Shown piece after piece: positions 9,716-21,015 of a stretch of 64,000 nt of DNA. The stretch's first letter is position 1, and each line of letters opens with the position of its first letter. The notes beneath the pieces are model-generated. The model was given only the letters and a program-made list of their open reading frames with translations. It was not told where the DNA came from and did not search any database. The translations under genes and the position numbers were made by a program. Location: contig JAJTUQ010000005.1 in assembly GCA_021399445.1 (NCBI GenBank), positions 3,038,001-3,102,000 on the forward strand. The letters are read 5' to 3'. The DNA is from Xylogone sp. PMI_703. Lineage: Eukaryota > Ascomycota > Leotiomycetes.

Positions 9716-12093
9716 TTACTGCTTAGGAAGATCAACGGAAAACATATCGTTCAGCGGAAAATCAAAGAAAGACCCAGTGTAACCGGTGTCTGGATCAAAG
9801 AAGTTGAAGAACTCGTTTCGAATATCAGCTGCCTCAAGGGAGTCAAGGCCAAAGTCTACTTGACTGTCAACGTTTGAACTTGGAACGTTCACACCACTCG
9901 GCGAGTGCGTAATCGGAGAACTCCAGTCTGGGTTTGAAAGTTGCTCTTGTGGCAGGGCTGTTGGGATCTGCGTTCGAGGAAGTCCAATTTTATGGGCCAG
10001 TTCCTCCAAGCCATTTATAGTTTTCCAATGCCGCATGACTAGGGGTGATTCTGCACTCATGACTTTAAATAGATCTAAGGCTAAGTAGAATTCGCGACTG
10101 GCCTGCTGCCCAAACTCCTTCCATGCATTGGCCATGGAAAGCAGGAGTATGCTAAAAGCGGAAATTAGGAAATGCTTGAAGAAAACTGGATGTGTCCGAA
10201 GCAACTTCGTAGACTCATTCAAGGACCACAGCAGGAGGACTAACTCCTTTGCCACCTCGACCGCCGTCCTTGCATGATTAGGATTAGCGGAGACTCGTGA
10301 TGGAGAATAGAGGACTTGTCGGAACATTAGGTTCCGAAGCTGATAAGTCCGTGCGGTTAGAACAACTCGTAGAAAGAGTGATACGACATCTGATGCGGAT
10401 CGCGGCTTCATTTGGCGTAGCATTCTCCTAGATATTTGCAGGCTGCTAGGCAAACTCTGTTGCCACTGAAGAACCTGATAATCTAGATACTCAACCTCTT
10501 CTGCAGGAAAATCAACGCTCTTTTCAGTCAGCTTATTCACAATTGCACAGGCTTTACCCGAGAGTCGTGTGAATTTAATCATCGAGGTCATGTATTGTTT
10601 CATGACTTCTCGGGTATGTGCGCTCATTGAAAGTTCGCTTTCCCCTGAATCGACGAATGACACTTCTGGTGTTGGCATTGGCAGGCTTGTATCAATATCG
10701 CAATCTTGTAAGATGTACGGGATGCCGAGTCCAATACTTCCGCGTCTGTCCAGCATGTAGACGCACCAAAAGAGGACGATAGCCCGATTACGCTCTCGGG
10801 GCTTGGGGAAGCGGCGGAGGACACTTTCACGCCTATTTAAACCTAGCTCCACGCAAATACGAACAGCGGTCGAGATGAATCTACCAGCCTTGCTCTCTTC
10901 GTCAAGATGATAATAGAGTAGAGCCTGCTCCATGATTAGTGACGAATTGGAAACCCTGTAGAATATACTGACCGTTAAGATACAGTAAGACACTGTTCGT
11001 AGACTTGACGTATACCACAATGACGAGGTGAGATCCTCTTGTATACTATCGAAAAGTAACTTTGCAGTTCGGTCGAAGTCTTTCTTCTCAAGAGTAAGAG
11101 CTACGGCCACGACTAGTTTGAGCATTGTCGAATTGTAATTCAGTAACCTTTCTGCAGCACCTAGACTCAACCTTTGACCGTCGAGTCGTTTAAGACTCTC
11201 AATAATTGCAAATACAGCTTCCGTCTCAGAAACCAGATGATCGACCTCAAAAACTGGGTACATTGAGCCTGGTCCGTTTACAAAGGCTTGTATTAACCGA
11301 ATAGTGGCTGTTCTACCTAGTTCCCAGAGTGGATCGTTCAAAATAGATCTCAAAGTTGGATTAAGATCATATACGGATTGAAAGTTGGCGCCAGCCATGT
11401 TGGTATCGCTAGATTGAGAGTCTTGGGCTGTTTCACTCGTTGACATGGAGTCAAAACCCATTGCTTTGAAACTTCCTTTCACGACATCAAGGGTAAACTC
11501 GGCACTCGTAGGGCCATGGAGAGGTGGAGACGTTGCGACATCTTTAACTGGCTCTTGGAGAGGATAATTTGTCTGTAAGGGGGGTTTTGAGTCTTGTCTT
11601 TGCGACGACTGTTGGTCATGTGATAGAGGGCTTGGTCGCTGTACTAGATCATCGTGGACAATCTGCATCTGACGAAACCGCAAGTTCGTGTTGTCATGAG
11701 GCCTCCAGGCGTTAGCAACCAAGGTTTGTTACTATCACGACTTGATAACTCACCCTACATCTCTAAAGACTCCACCTTGCACCCGACGGTAGTATGAACA
11801 GGTGATGTCTTGCGACGCGCATCTGTGGCATGGGTTATTGCCGTCGCATTTGACTTTACGTCGTTTGCATTCATTGCTTTAACAGATGGTTGAATTAGAT
11901 ATCAGATAAGTATCAGAAGAAATGAGCCTGCTTACCACGCCTGGATAGCATATCGCGCGCGTTTTGGTGTTGGCTTCCTTGCCGCGGAGTCGTCGCTGGG
12001 CCTCTTTTCCACAACCGAGGAGACTGAACCCACAGGTCGAGAAGCCGATGGAGGCTCAATTAGCACATCAGCCAGATCCATGTCAACCGACAT
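9716..12093 (-). CDS. Zn2Cys6 transcription factor with fungal_trans domain
   Basis: Three exons: 12093-11936, 11876-11754 and 11702-9716, giving 755 aa; both introns (59 and 51 bp) close the frame. The binuclear zinc cluster begins at ACNECKRRKVKC, created across the first intron, and continues CDGNNPCHRCASQDITC, i.e. six Cys with classic spacing, preceded by a basic PKRARY stretch. The middle (roughly residues 190-500) has the helical fungal-specific transcription factor domain with the RESVLRRFPKPRERNRAIVL-type core and a downstream LDRRGSIGLGIP motif. The C-terminus is acidic and aromatic (DPDTGYTGSFFDF), a plausible activation region. It is the only intact Zn2Cys6 regulator in the window and adjoins the homogentisate genes, so it is the natural candidate regulator of that cluster; this is inference from position. 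Confidence 0.9.
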
Positions 12094-13268
12094 TCTCTAG
12101 GTGTGCATCTTCATCCGTAAATAGCAAGTAAAAGTATCACGAAACAATTAGACGCGCTGCCTAGCATGAGTGCTTGCAGGTATCCGAGTCCGCCGGTGAG
12201 CGGTGAATTGGAAGGAGGTGAAACAAACATATTTGGAGCCTCAGGCAACCGCGATGGCATACCTCCGGACCCCAGATTTCAAATGATCACCCCGACGAAA
12301 CTGGGGTAAGTCCCATCAAGCCGGCCAAGAATAAGCTAATAAAAAGCATTGTTATCTACAGTTTACTTCTTATTATTTGATATACATACAACACGACTCA
12401 CTTGTATCGGTATTACGTCGCAACTTTTTTACATTTCCAATCTTGAACTCTTTAATTTTTTACACCCTACGAACATAATATGGGATCTTGATATCGACAA
12501 ATAACATTTAGCCTTATTTAAGTACTATGCTGTTATTATAATTACAGATAATCAATCCATATTGCAATCCTCGGCAAAAGCTTAAATAGTATACTCCTCC
12601 AGCTACCCAAAAAAAACCAATCATGAACGATCAGAATGTTAATGTAAGGATTAATTAGGTGGCAGACCAATACCAGCGGAAGTCATCTATCTTGGCTCTA
12701 TGCGGCCCAATATCTGCCACTGTATCCAAACATATACGTGAAAGCAATTGCTTCAAGACCAGGTCAGCCTTATGCACGTATGAGTAGCAAGGAACTGAGC
12801 CCTCGGAGTAGCTATTCTATACCGAGATATAGCTCTTTTATAAAGAAAAGTCCCAGCAAGTTATATACCTTGATAATAGCTTAAGCCGATGCAAATAGAG
12901 TGTGTTGAAGTAAGTACTATACATCCTGCATACTGAAAGAAACCTCGGTATCGGAAACTTTCCGAGCTTCCGAAGCTCCGAGTTCTCCCCAGCGGCTCTT
13001 GCTTTGGGCCTTCCGAATCTCATCATCTCCTCGTGGATAGCGACCTTAGAAATGTGTTAACTGCAGAATAGTGCTTTGCTCTCTTCTATAGCTATGATAG
13101 GTCATAAGAAACTCGGTTGTCTCTTTGACCGAAAACCGTTGCCCCGATCATCCCGTCCACAGTATTGTCTATTCACTCCGTTAGAGCCAGGAGCAACATC
13201 GATTCTAGCATCGAGTAGCGGACTAAGAACGAAGCCAGTTATCCCTCTTCTGGCTATAACATAAGGTC
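12094..13268. other. Divergent intergenic region of regulator and flavin protein
   Basis: No gene seen. The region is AT-rich at 12340-12600 and should hold the promoters of the regulator (leftward) and the flavin-reductase-like gene (rightward). A TGGGGTAA word at 12302 recurs at 18897 before the homogentisate dioxygenase gene; this may be a shared site or chance. Confidence 0.4.
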
Positions 13269-14141
13269 ATGGTCATGAGTAACGGAACTGCTCAACCTAA
13301 AATCTATCCAGATTTCAAGACGGTCGAAGCCAGTCGCCCAAAATGGAGAGAAAATGTACCATTCACAACAACACAGACGCGAAATCCAACCTGGGCTTGG
13401 GGAGATGGTGCTACTGACAAGGATGGTCTTGATAAACAACACATTTTGATCAACCCTCAAAGCGACTCTAGAACAGTAATCGACAACTACAAACTCTTGA
13501 TCTCCGGTATTATTCCACGTCCAATAGCTTTTGTTAGTACATTGAGTAAAGACGGAGAAAAATCGAATCTAGCGCCCCTGAGCTATTTTCAAGTCGTTAA
13601 TCACGATCCTCCGGTATTTGTGCTCGGATTCGCTGGGGGCACGGAAAAGATGAAAGATACATTGAGAAATCTGCTTGAGAGCAAGGAGTGCGTTATCAAC
13701 ATGATCAGCGAGCACTTCCTGGAAGCAGCGAATGCCGCATCGGTGAATGCACCTTACGGAACGAGTGAGTGGGCACTGACAGGATTGACCCCTGCGAAAT
13801 GTGAGAGTGTCAAGGCGAGTAGGGTGGGAGAGAGTATTTTCAGTGTTGAAGCGGTCTTTATGAACTTAATGGAGTTTGAGAGCAAAAAGAATCCCGGGAA
13901 AAAGCAAGGTGCCATGGTAGTTGTAGAAGGCGTAAACTTTTGGGTACGAGAGGACGCTCTTAATGATAAAGGCACTATTGACCCGGACGTACTACGTCCA
14001 GTATCTCGGCTGGGAGGGATGCGATATGGTAGATTGACTGAAAGTTTGGAAATTTTGAGACCAGTATTTGAAAAGGATCTGGAACAAGATGATTTAGAAA
14101 GGTTACTCTCAGCCAAAGCTGATAGTAGGAGAGCAAGTTAA
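13269..14141 (+). CDS. Flavin reductase-like, FMN-binding split-barrel protein
   Basis: Single exon, 290 aa (a second Met at residue 3 is equally possible). After about 75 variable residues the flavin reductase-like domain starts at YKLLISGIIPRPIAFVST, the signature strand-turn of this family, followed by SNLAPLSYFQVVNHDPPVFVLGF, the FMN-binding block. VSRLGGMRYGRL near the end is also typical. Proteins of this DIM6/NTAB type bind FMN and either pass reduced flavin to a partner monooxygenase or act on small molecules; the partner is unknown. It lies between the Zn2Cys6 regulator and the acetoacetyl-CoA synthetase, so it is probably co-regulated with the aromatic pathway. A role in supplying reduced flavin is possible but unproven, since the hydroxylase in this cluster is a P450. 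Confidence 0.88.
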   Translation: MVMSNGTAQPKIYPDFKTVEASRPKWRENVPFTTTQTRNPTWAWGDGATDKDGLDKQHILINPQSDSRTVIDNYKLLISGIIPRPIAFVSTLSKDGEKSNLAPLSYFQVVNHDPPVFVLGFAGGTEKMKDTLRNLLESKECVINMISEHFLEAANAASVNAPYGTSEWALTGLTPAKCESVKASRVGESIFSVEAVFMNLMEFESKKNPGKKQGAMVVVEGVNFWVREDALNDKGTIDPDVLRPVSRLGGMRYGRLTESLEILRPVFEKDLEQDDLERLLSAKADSRRAS

Positions 14142-14330
14142 GAGATGAAGTAATGCAATGTGTGCAGTAGCTAGACGTACAGAATAGTTAGATCATTGAT
14201 ACAGGGTCAAGTCATGTAAGCGATACACAATACATCTGAGTTGGACGAAAATGCCGATGACACGAATCTATAACATTTTCTCAGAAGAGAGTATGATCTA
14301 TATTATTCTAGAGTATGGAAAAACCCCCAT

Positions 14331-16721
14331 CTATAGTTTTGCCTTAGTAATTTCTTTGCCTAGAGCAATATATTGCTTGAAAGGTTCCAAGTCATCAGGA
14401 TGAACAAGAGTGCTCTTGATTTTAGCGTCAATAGGATCTCCAGAGAGCACCCTTTTCACTAGGACTTCCAGTTTCTTCCCATTCACGTTATAGGGGATTT
14501 TATCCACCTGTAACATATGCTTAGGAACATGCCTGGTGCTCAAAGCTTGTGAAATTGAGTTTCGAATCCTTTCGATAAGGCTTGCATCGAGCCTATATCC
14601 AGGGCGCATCTTAACAAACAAAAGTACCTGTTCGTCCATATTTGCTAGCCTCTGGCCTACGCAGAGGGAGTCTTCAACTTGATCAACAAAGGAGTCCATA
14701 ATTTTATATATCTCTGCTGACCCAAAACGAACACCAGATGGATTCAGAACACCGTCACTAGAAAAAGGCAGACTTAGCTCCTGAACCATGCTGGGATGTT
14801 GAGCCTCACCTTCTTCCGAGCATGACTATGCCCTTCGTTTGTGGGCTAATCTTGGCAAAATCTCCCTGGGTCCATACACCTATGTACATATTTAGTTTTG
14901 GTGCTAAGATTTAAACGGATCACTTTACCTGGAAACTGTGCAAAATATGACGTTTTATACCGCTCAAAATTCTCATCATCCCAGAACCTAACTGCAGCGT
15001 TAGGAAAAGGCCTTTTAATGACAAGGTCCCCGGGAGTTCCAAGTTGACAGCTTTGGCCATTAGCATCGAAGATATCAACATCCACTCCTAGGGCCTTGAC
15101 TGTGATTTCACCGGCATACTGAGGATGTATTATTGTCCCATGTACAACTGTGCAAGTCAATTCAAATATCACGAGTTTTGTTGACATAACTTACATGAAC
15201 CACAAACTTCTGTACCTCCAGAGAACGATATGATTGGTATGTTTCCAAATTCGCTGGCCATCCAGGACCATATCGAAGCTGGAAGGACTGCACCGGTACT
15301 ACCCAGGAGACGCAGTTTACTCTTCGCACGCAGCTGATTGGAGGTGAATCCTCTAGTTTTCAACTCAGTAAAATATCGAGGGCTTCCCCCAAAAACTGTT
15401 GTTCCAAGCGACACTATGTAGTTCAAATGATCAGTCACACTGGGGTAGAATGGTGATCCGTCATAAAGAACTAGAGTCGCTCCAGCAAGCAATCCGCCGA
15501 GGAAGATATTCCACATTGTCCAGCCAATATTGGAGTAGTGATAGTAAATATCCTTTTGCGACATGTTCTCATGAAGAACATGCTCCTTTTTCAAGTTAAT
15601 AAGCGGACCACCATGTGAGTGAACCATGCCTTTAGGTTTTCCAGTAGTTCCTGAGCTGAATACAATTATCATTGGGTGCTCGAATGCAACTTGTTGATAG
15701 CTAAAGTCAGTCTTGTAGTTGCGCTTAAGTGCTAGGAAAGCAGGTAGTGTAATCCAATCATCAACCTCCAAGCTATGCTTCATCTGGCTGGCATCAATAT
15801 TTTCCACCCATACTGAGTGCTTCAAGCCATAGTCTTGTCGAAGAACCCTCCCAATCTTTGACATACGGTCTACACAATCATACAATTTTCCATTGTATTG
15901 GTAGGCATTGTCCGCAAATATAATGGCAGGTTGAATCTGAGTTAATCGATCTAGAACGGCCTAGAAAGTGTCAGCTACCTCAGGAGATATTTGAGTTTTG
16001 TACGGGACCTTCTCGCCCATGTCTCCTGCAAGAGAGCAAAATATAGCACCGATGCTTGCCGTAGCTAAGAATACAATTAATGCGGATGATGAATTAGACC
16101 CCAGAACTATTAATAGGTCAATATCCTTCTAGACGGCGTTCTGCATATCATACATGCGACCACATCACCCATTTTAGTTCCACTAGCTTTCAGTGACGAT
16201 GCGACTTTTGCTACCTGGTCTCGGAGTTGCCCCCATGTTAATATTGATGCGTGGTTAAAACTACGTTCAGAAAAACTGATCACGGCCTTTTGATTCGATG
16301 CCCATTGGAGAGCGTTTTCTGCGAAGTTGAGTCGTGCTCCTGGGTAGAACGTTGGAATCTCGTCGACGCGCGCATCCGGTGAAATAGCCTGAACAGGTAA
16401 GCTGTCTATACATCATTATTGTGGGAATAAGCCCTACCCTGCTAGGGTGCACTGATGCCTTGATATCTAGATACTTCCATAGAAGCATCCAAAAAGTGTT
16501 TTGATCAGTTACTGAAAATTGGTGCAGCTCGTCATAACTAGCTAGTAATGATTGCAAACTTATTAGCTAAACGCACATATCCCTACACGCTTATCATGCA
16601 AACCTATATGTCTACCAATTTTCCTGGAGACAAATTCACGAAACTTTTCAATCTCGAAGTGTGAGCAATCCTTCGGGGGCCGATAAAGAGGCACCAGCGC
16701 CTCAGGATCGTGGGCACTCAT
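14331..16721 (-). CDS. Acetoacetyl-CoA synthetase
   Basis: Multi-exon gene starting at ATG 16721 and ending at 14331. Pieces in order: MSAHDPEALVPLYRPP..., a block with LHQFSVTDQNTFWMLLWKYL, DEIPTFYPGARLNFAENAL, TWGQLRDQVAKVASSLKASG, SSALIVFLATASIGAIFCSL, the AMP-binding signature IVFSSGTTGKPKGMVHSHGG, the FSGGTEVCGS adenine-binding motif, a VWTQGDFAK segment and the C-terminal domain with the catalytic Lys region YNVNGKKLEV. Introns read clearly near 16385-16433, 16115-16165, 15960-16010, 15133-15205, 14880-14930 and 14763-14815; the first exon join near 16565-16625 is not settled. The layout (FWxxLW, YPGxxLNFAEN, short C-terminal domain) is that of acetoacetate-CoA ligase. Acetoacetate is the product of fumarylacetoacetase, encoded next door on the other strand from a shared 387-bp promoter region, so this enzyme would recycle that product. 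Confidence 0.85.
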
Positions 16722-17108
16722 TTCAAAATAATAGGAACTCAGAACTCAAGTAGAAAGTACGTGGCCGTGAATACAGTATTAGATATTAATATATTATTTC
16801 CTTACATCGTGCTTGAAGTGTATTATGGAATCCAACTAAAGTATTTCATCAATCGACCCGGTCTCTCCAGGAACCGGCGTGTTTATTCGGCATCTAGTTG
16901 GTCCCCACACAATACTGGTAGATGTTCGGAACCAAATACTGCTCGGAATCTGGCCCCGATATGGCAAGAGTACGACACAGCAGCTTGGGGAAGAGGTATG
17001 TTAAATCAAGAGGGGTGTCATATTCATATTTATATTATTGTGAATGAGAAATTCACAAGTGCGGTTGCATTCTATACTTTGAATCATATATTTGACGTCG
17101 AGAATAGC
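16722..17108. promoter_or_regulatory. Divergent promoter region of acetoacetyl-CoA synthetase and fumarylacetoacetase
   Basis: A 387-bp gap between two divergent starts (16721 leftward, 17109 rightward). The reading frame of the rightward gene stays open back to 16710 by chance, but the upstream residues are unlike the family. Both genes handle acetoacetate, so shared control is likely. I could not pick out a definite regulator site. Confidence 0.5.
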
Positions 17109-18407
17109 ATGGCTAAATCCTGGGTACCGGTACCGCCAAATTCGGACTTTTCTCTCGGTAATATCCCCTTTGGTATTGTCTCCCGAGGTTCAGATTCGAA
17201 AAGGGTACCCGCGACAATCATTGGAGATCATGTCTTGGACCTATCCCAGTTTTCTCAAAATAACGGATTCTCACAACTATCTTCTGTACAGAACTATCTT
17301 CACGTCTTCCAAGAACCAACTCTAAATGGTTTCGCAAGACTCGGCCAGAAGATCCATCGCGAGGTCCGCATCTTTATTCAACAGGTCCTCTCTGAAGATA
17401 CAGCCTATCCGGGCACACTCCGTGATAATGAGGTTCTAAAGGCTAAGTGCCTTATTCCCGTTAAGGATGTCAAAAACCATCTTCCAATGGGAATTGGTGA
17501 TTTCACGGACTTTTATGGTGGTATGAACCATGCAATCAATGCAGGGGCATTGGTTCGAGGACAGAATGGAGCACTACTCCCCAACTTTCTCCATATGCCT
17601 ATGGCTTATCACAGCCGTAGTTCATCCGTTTACGTCTCCGGAACACCTATTAAGCGGCCCTGGGGTCAACTTATCAAAGACGTTACTGCCACTCCAAAGG
17701 TACCTGTTTTTGAAATATGCCAGACCTTGGACTTTGAACTTGAGCTAGGAGCGTTTGTATGTGGAGAGAATGCGCCAGGTCAGAGAATCTCCATCGATAC
17801 TGCCGACCAAAACATCTTCGGGTATGTTTTGGTGAATGATTGGTCGGCGAGGGATGTTCAAAGATGGGAGTATGTTCCACTTGGACCTTTCAATGGCAAG
17901 AATTTTGCCACTTCAATCAGTCCGTGGGTGGTTCTAAAAGATGCACTTGAGCCGTTCCGTGCTGAAGGCCTGCCTAACAAAGAGAAACTTCTTCCGTATT
18001 TGTCAGAGAACAAAAAGGATAACGTTCATGACTTGAACCTGGAAGTTGTACTGACCAGTGGCAAGACTGGTAAAAGTACTGTCATCTGCCGTACTAATGC
18101 TGCCGATGGCCTTGTCTGGTCTTTTCAACAAATGCTTGCTCACCACACGGTCACCGGATGCCCTATGAGAGCCGGAGATTTGCTCGCTTCTGGAACCATT
18201 AGCGGACCGAGGAAGGATTCTCTTGGATGCCTTTTGGAGAAAACATTAAATGGGAAAGAACATATATCTTTGGAAGATGGAGAACAGCGCATCTGGCTCG
18301 AGGATGGTGATTCCGTAACCCTTCGTGGATATGCAGGGACTGAGAGTTCCGGGAGAGTTGGGTTTGGAGAATGCGTTGGTCAAGTAATCCCCGCCGACAG
18401 CGTATAA
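17109..18407 (+). CDS. fahA: Fumarylacetoacetase
   Basis: Single exon, 432 aa from the ATG at 17109, chosen because MAKSWVPVPPNSDFSLGNIPFG is the usual start of this family; the open frame upstream has no homology-like features. The enzyme hydrolyses fumarylacetoacetate to fumarate and acetoacetate, the last step of tyrosine, phenylalanine and phenylacetate breakdown. Active-site blocks are present: GDFTDFYGGMNHA (metal-binding Asp), the FEICQTLDFELELGAFV strand with two Glu ligands, and VLVNDWSARDVQRWEYVPLGPFNGKNF with Asp and catalytic Lys. The end carries the TLRGYAG motif. The gene stands between acetoacetyl-CoA synthetase (uses its product) and homogentisate dioxygenase (two steps upstream). 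No lesion seen. The symbol follows the Aspergillus name. Confidence 0.95.
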   Translation: MAKSWVPVPPNSDFSLGNIPFGIVSRGSDSKRVPATIIGDHVLDLSQFSQNNGFSQLSSVQNYLHVFQEPTLNGFARLGQKIHREVRIFIQQVLSEDTAYPGTLRDNEVLKAKCLIPVKDVKNHLPMGIGDFTDFYGGMNHAINAGALVRGQNGALLPNFLHMPMAYHSRSSSVYVSGTPIKRPWGQLIKDVTATPKVPVFEICQTLDFELELGAFVCGENAPGQRISIDTADQNIFGYVLVNDWSARDVQRWEYVPLGPFNGKNFATSISPWVVLKDALEPFRAEGLPNKEKLLPYLSENKKDNVHDLNLEVVLTSGKTGKSTVICRTNAADGLVWSFQQMLAHHTVTGCPMRAGDLLASGTISGPRKDSLGCLLEKTLNGKEHISLEDGEQRIWLEDGDSVTLRGYAGTESSGRVGFGECVGQVIPADSV

Positions 18408-18982
18408 AGCTAGCACATGCAATATAAATCTAGGATTACGGTTCAAATCTATTTATACTACTTAATGCATCATAAATAAATATACTACGTGTTATAATAG
18501 ATTGATTTACGATTAATATACGATAGTTAGCACGACCAGAGATATGCAGCAGCTACAGTACGTATTGGTTAGTACCACGCCTAAAGCTCAATCCTGATGC
18601 GTTGCAGGTGAGCCGAGCCCTACTATTCACAGCACCAAAACCCAAGAAGCTGAAGTGGCGACGAAGGCTATTACAATATATTAGAACGTAATTCATCATA
18701 CACCTCTTGATGGGTAAACCATATAACTTTTCTCTCTACTCCACGCTGATGAGAAGGTGGGCATGATCGTCACCACTATGCATTCCGCTGGTTCCGAGCC
18801 CATCTCAGTCAGGAAACCTCCGAGCCGCACTTGAGAAGACGGCATGCTTCCCCAGACCTCTGGTATCCGCCCCAGAGTGAGGAGAATGTGACATTCTGGG
18901 GTAAAGGATTTAGAGACAGAATGTCTACAAATTACAGGAAAACGGCGTTGCTTTTGGATTGTAGTTGACTAATTAAGTAAAC
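18408..18982. promoter_or_regulatory. Intergenic; upstream region of homogentisate dioxygenase
   Basis: No gene. It contains the dyad described separately at 18858-18877 and GC-rich patches rich in CGG/CCG (18600-18900) of the kind Zn2Cys6 proteins bind. The fumarylacetoacetase 3' end and AT-rich terminator-like sequence lie at 18408-18530. Confidence 0.45.
18858..18877. promoter_or_regulatory. Inverted repeat CTCTGG-N8-CCAGAG, possible operator
   Basis: A perfect 6-base dyad with an 8-base spacer, 106 bp before the homogentisate dioxygenase start. Binuclear zinc regulators commonly bind short dyads, so this is a candidate target of the cluster regulator. The sequence alone cannot prove it. 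Confidence 0.3.
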
Positions 18983-20415
18983 ATGCCCGTCACTAAGTTT
19001 AAGACTCCAGAGAAATACTTATATCTTAACGGCTTTGGGTCATATCATGAGTATCTGCCCTCAAAGCTAGTAGACATGCTATAGACTTACATTTAAATAG
19101 ATCTGAAGCTCTAGAAGGAGCGTTACCAGTCGCTCAAAATACTCCCCAGAAGCCTCCATACGGTCTCTACACGGAGAAGATTTCAGGTAGCCCGTTTGCA
19201 GCAGAACGTCCAGAAAACCAACAGACATGGATATACCGTATGGTTCCAGCTGCAGCACACCAGCCCTTTGTTCCCCAGAACACAGATGCTGGACCTCGTG
19301 GACTGAACCAGAAGCTTCATTTTACACCCACTCAGGTCAGATGGGACCCTTTCGATCTGGATGAGGAGGCAGACTGGGTCCATTCGATGCACCTCCTCGC
19401 TGGAGCTGGAGATGTTGCAGCTCGCTCCGGCCTGGGATACTTCATATTTACGGCTGGAAAGTCAATGGATCCCAAGTCGGCATTCTATACTTCTGACGGC
19501 CATCTGCTTATAATCCCCCAGCACGGCGTTCTTGACATTCGAACTGAACTAGGACGTCTGTTAGTGCGACCCCATGAGATTTGTGTTATTCCTGCTGGTA
19601 TCCGGTATAACGTCGCCCTCCCAGAAGGGCCTGTGCGCGGTTATGCCCTTGAGCTATATCAAGGTCATTTCACCCTGCCAAATCTTGGGCCGATGGGATC
19701 ATTCGGTCTCGCCAACGCACGAGATTTTCAAATTCCACGCGCAGATTTTGACGAAGAGTCTTCCGGCACCTATCGTATCCTTGCCAAATTTAACAATGAT
19801 ATCCATATTGCGGAGCAAGATCATTCACCTTTTGATGTCGTGGCTTGGCATGGCCAGTATTATCCATATAAATATGACCTTGGCCGCTTTTTGACTATCG
19901 GCTCTATCTCATATGATCACCCTGACCCCTCGATTTTCTCACTACTTGCCAGCTCTGAAGGAGTGTTTGAGATGGCCATCTTCCCCCCTCGTTGGTTGGT
20001 AATGGAAGATACGTTCCGTCCGCCCTGGTACCATCGAAACACGATGGCAGAGTTCATGGGACTCATAACTGGAGAGTATGATGCTCGAACAGATGGTGGA
20101 TTCAGACCCGGCGGAGCCAGTTTGCACAACGCCATGACTGGCCATGGACCTGACAGCGAGACACATAAAAAGGCAAGCGTTGCAGAATTAACTCCACAGA
20201 AGGTTGGTGAAGGCAGTATGGCATTTGTTATTGAGAGCAGCATGATTTTAGGCCTTAGTGAATGGGCTTTTAAGACCAGTCAAAAGAGGCAACTCAACTA
20301 TAATTCTCAGACCTGGGGAGGCCTGAAGTCTCATTTCAAGATGCCCGAAGGAGCAGTAAAGAAGAGCTCTTTGCTCAAGGACGCGCAGGCTAAGCATACC
20401 AATGGGAGCCAGTGA
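18983..20415 (+). CDS. hmgA: Homogentisate 1,2-dioxygenase
   Basis: Two exons: 18983-19050 and 19101-20415, 460 aa; the 50-bp intron joins YHE to [19 protein letters not shown] in frame, exactly where the family has this conserved motif. The enzyme opens the homogentisate ring with Fe(II) and O2 to maleylacetoacetate. Diagnostic blocks: [63 protein letters not shown], and the metal site [14 protein letters not shown] (His and Glu ligands) with the later [15 protein letters not shown] (His ligand). The C-terminal tail beyond the core is about 50 residues. It lies downstream of fumarylacetoacetase on the same strand, with its own 575-bp upstream region. The next step, maleylacetoacetate isomerase, is missing from the window. 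The symbol follows the Aspergillus name. Confidence 0.95.
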
Positions 20416-21015
20416 TCGTGTGTGACACTCAATCTTGGCCTGCATACCTTTGGCCTCTTGAAGAGCTTTCTGCAGAAACTGGAGCGTTTAATTGTTATTT
20501 AAGTTATTGTAGAAATTTAAGTTAGTGAATGATATTTGGAAATTGCTTGCAATTTGCTTGAAGTGATCAAGTTCTAGTTTACAACGGTGTGCTTAAATCC
20601 CCTCTACAGAGACAGCATCATCCAATCTAGTTAATTATAATCATAATTAACAAGGACCAGTGTCCTTCCCTTCCTTTTTTTGTCATTTCAAACGTGGTGA
20701 TTTGTGATACCGGGATTTTTTTTGATATTCTAGGAATCCTTACTATTCATAGATAGTATCTTCGCGGTGCGTAGTATTACTACAGTGCTGCAGCCCGGTT
20801 TCATTACAGAGCTGATATATATATATATATAGTACATTTTATCAGCTTTATAGGAGATTAGGGGATCGTGGATGATGTTGAACCTGACACGCATAATTAT
20901 CTCAGATATGGAATATACATTTGACTTATGCTCATAGATTGATTCTCATAATCAAGACAGGATAGATACAACACTAAAACCAAGAATCCCTTATTTCAAT
21001 TTCTTGAGTATTATC
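20416..21015. other. Convergent intergenic region with a TA microsatellite
   Basis: Gap between the convergent dioxygenase and P450 genes. No gene seen. A run of TA repeats lies at 20814-20830. Confidence 0.5.

Noticed and set aside
16710..17108. Upstream extension of the fumarylacetoacetase frame by 133 codons
   Set aside because: The residues do not resemble the family, which starts at MAKSW at 17109, and the stretch overlaps the start of the divergent synthetase gene.
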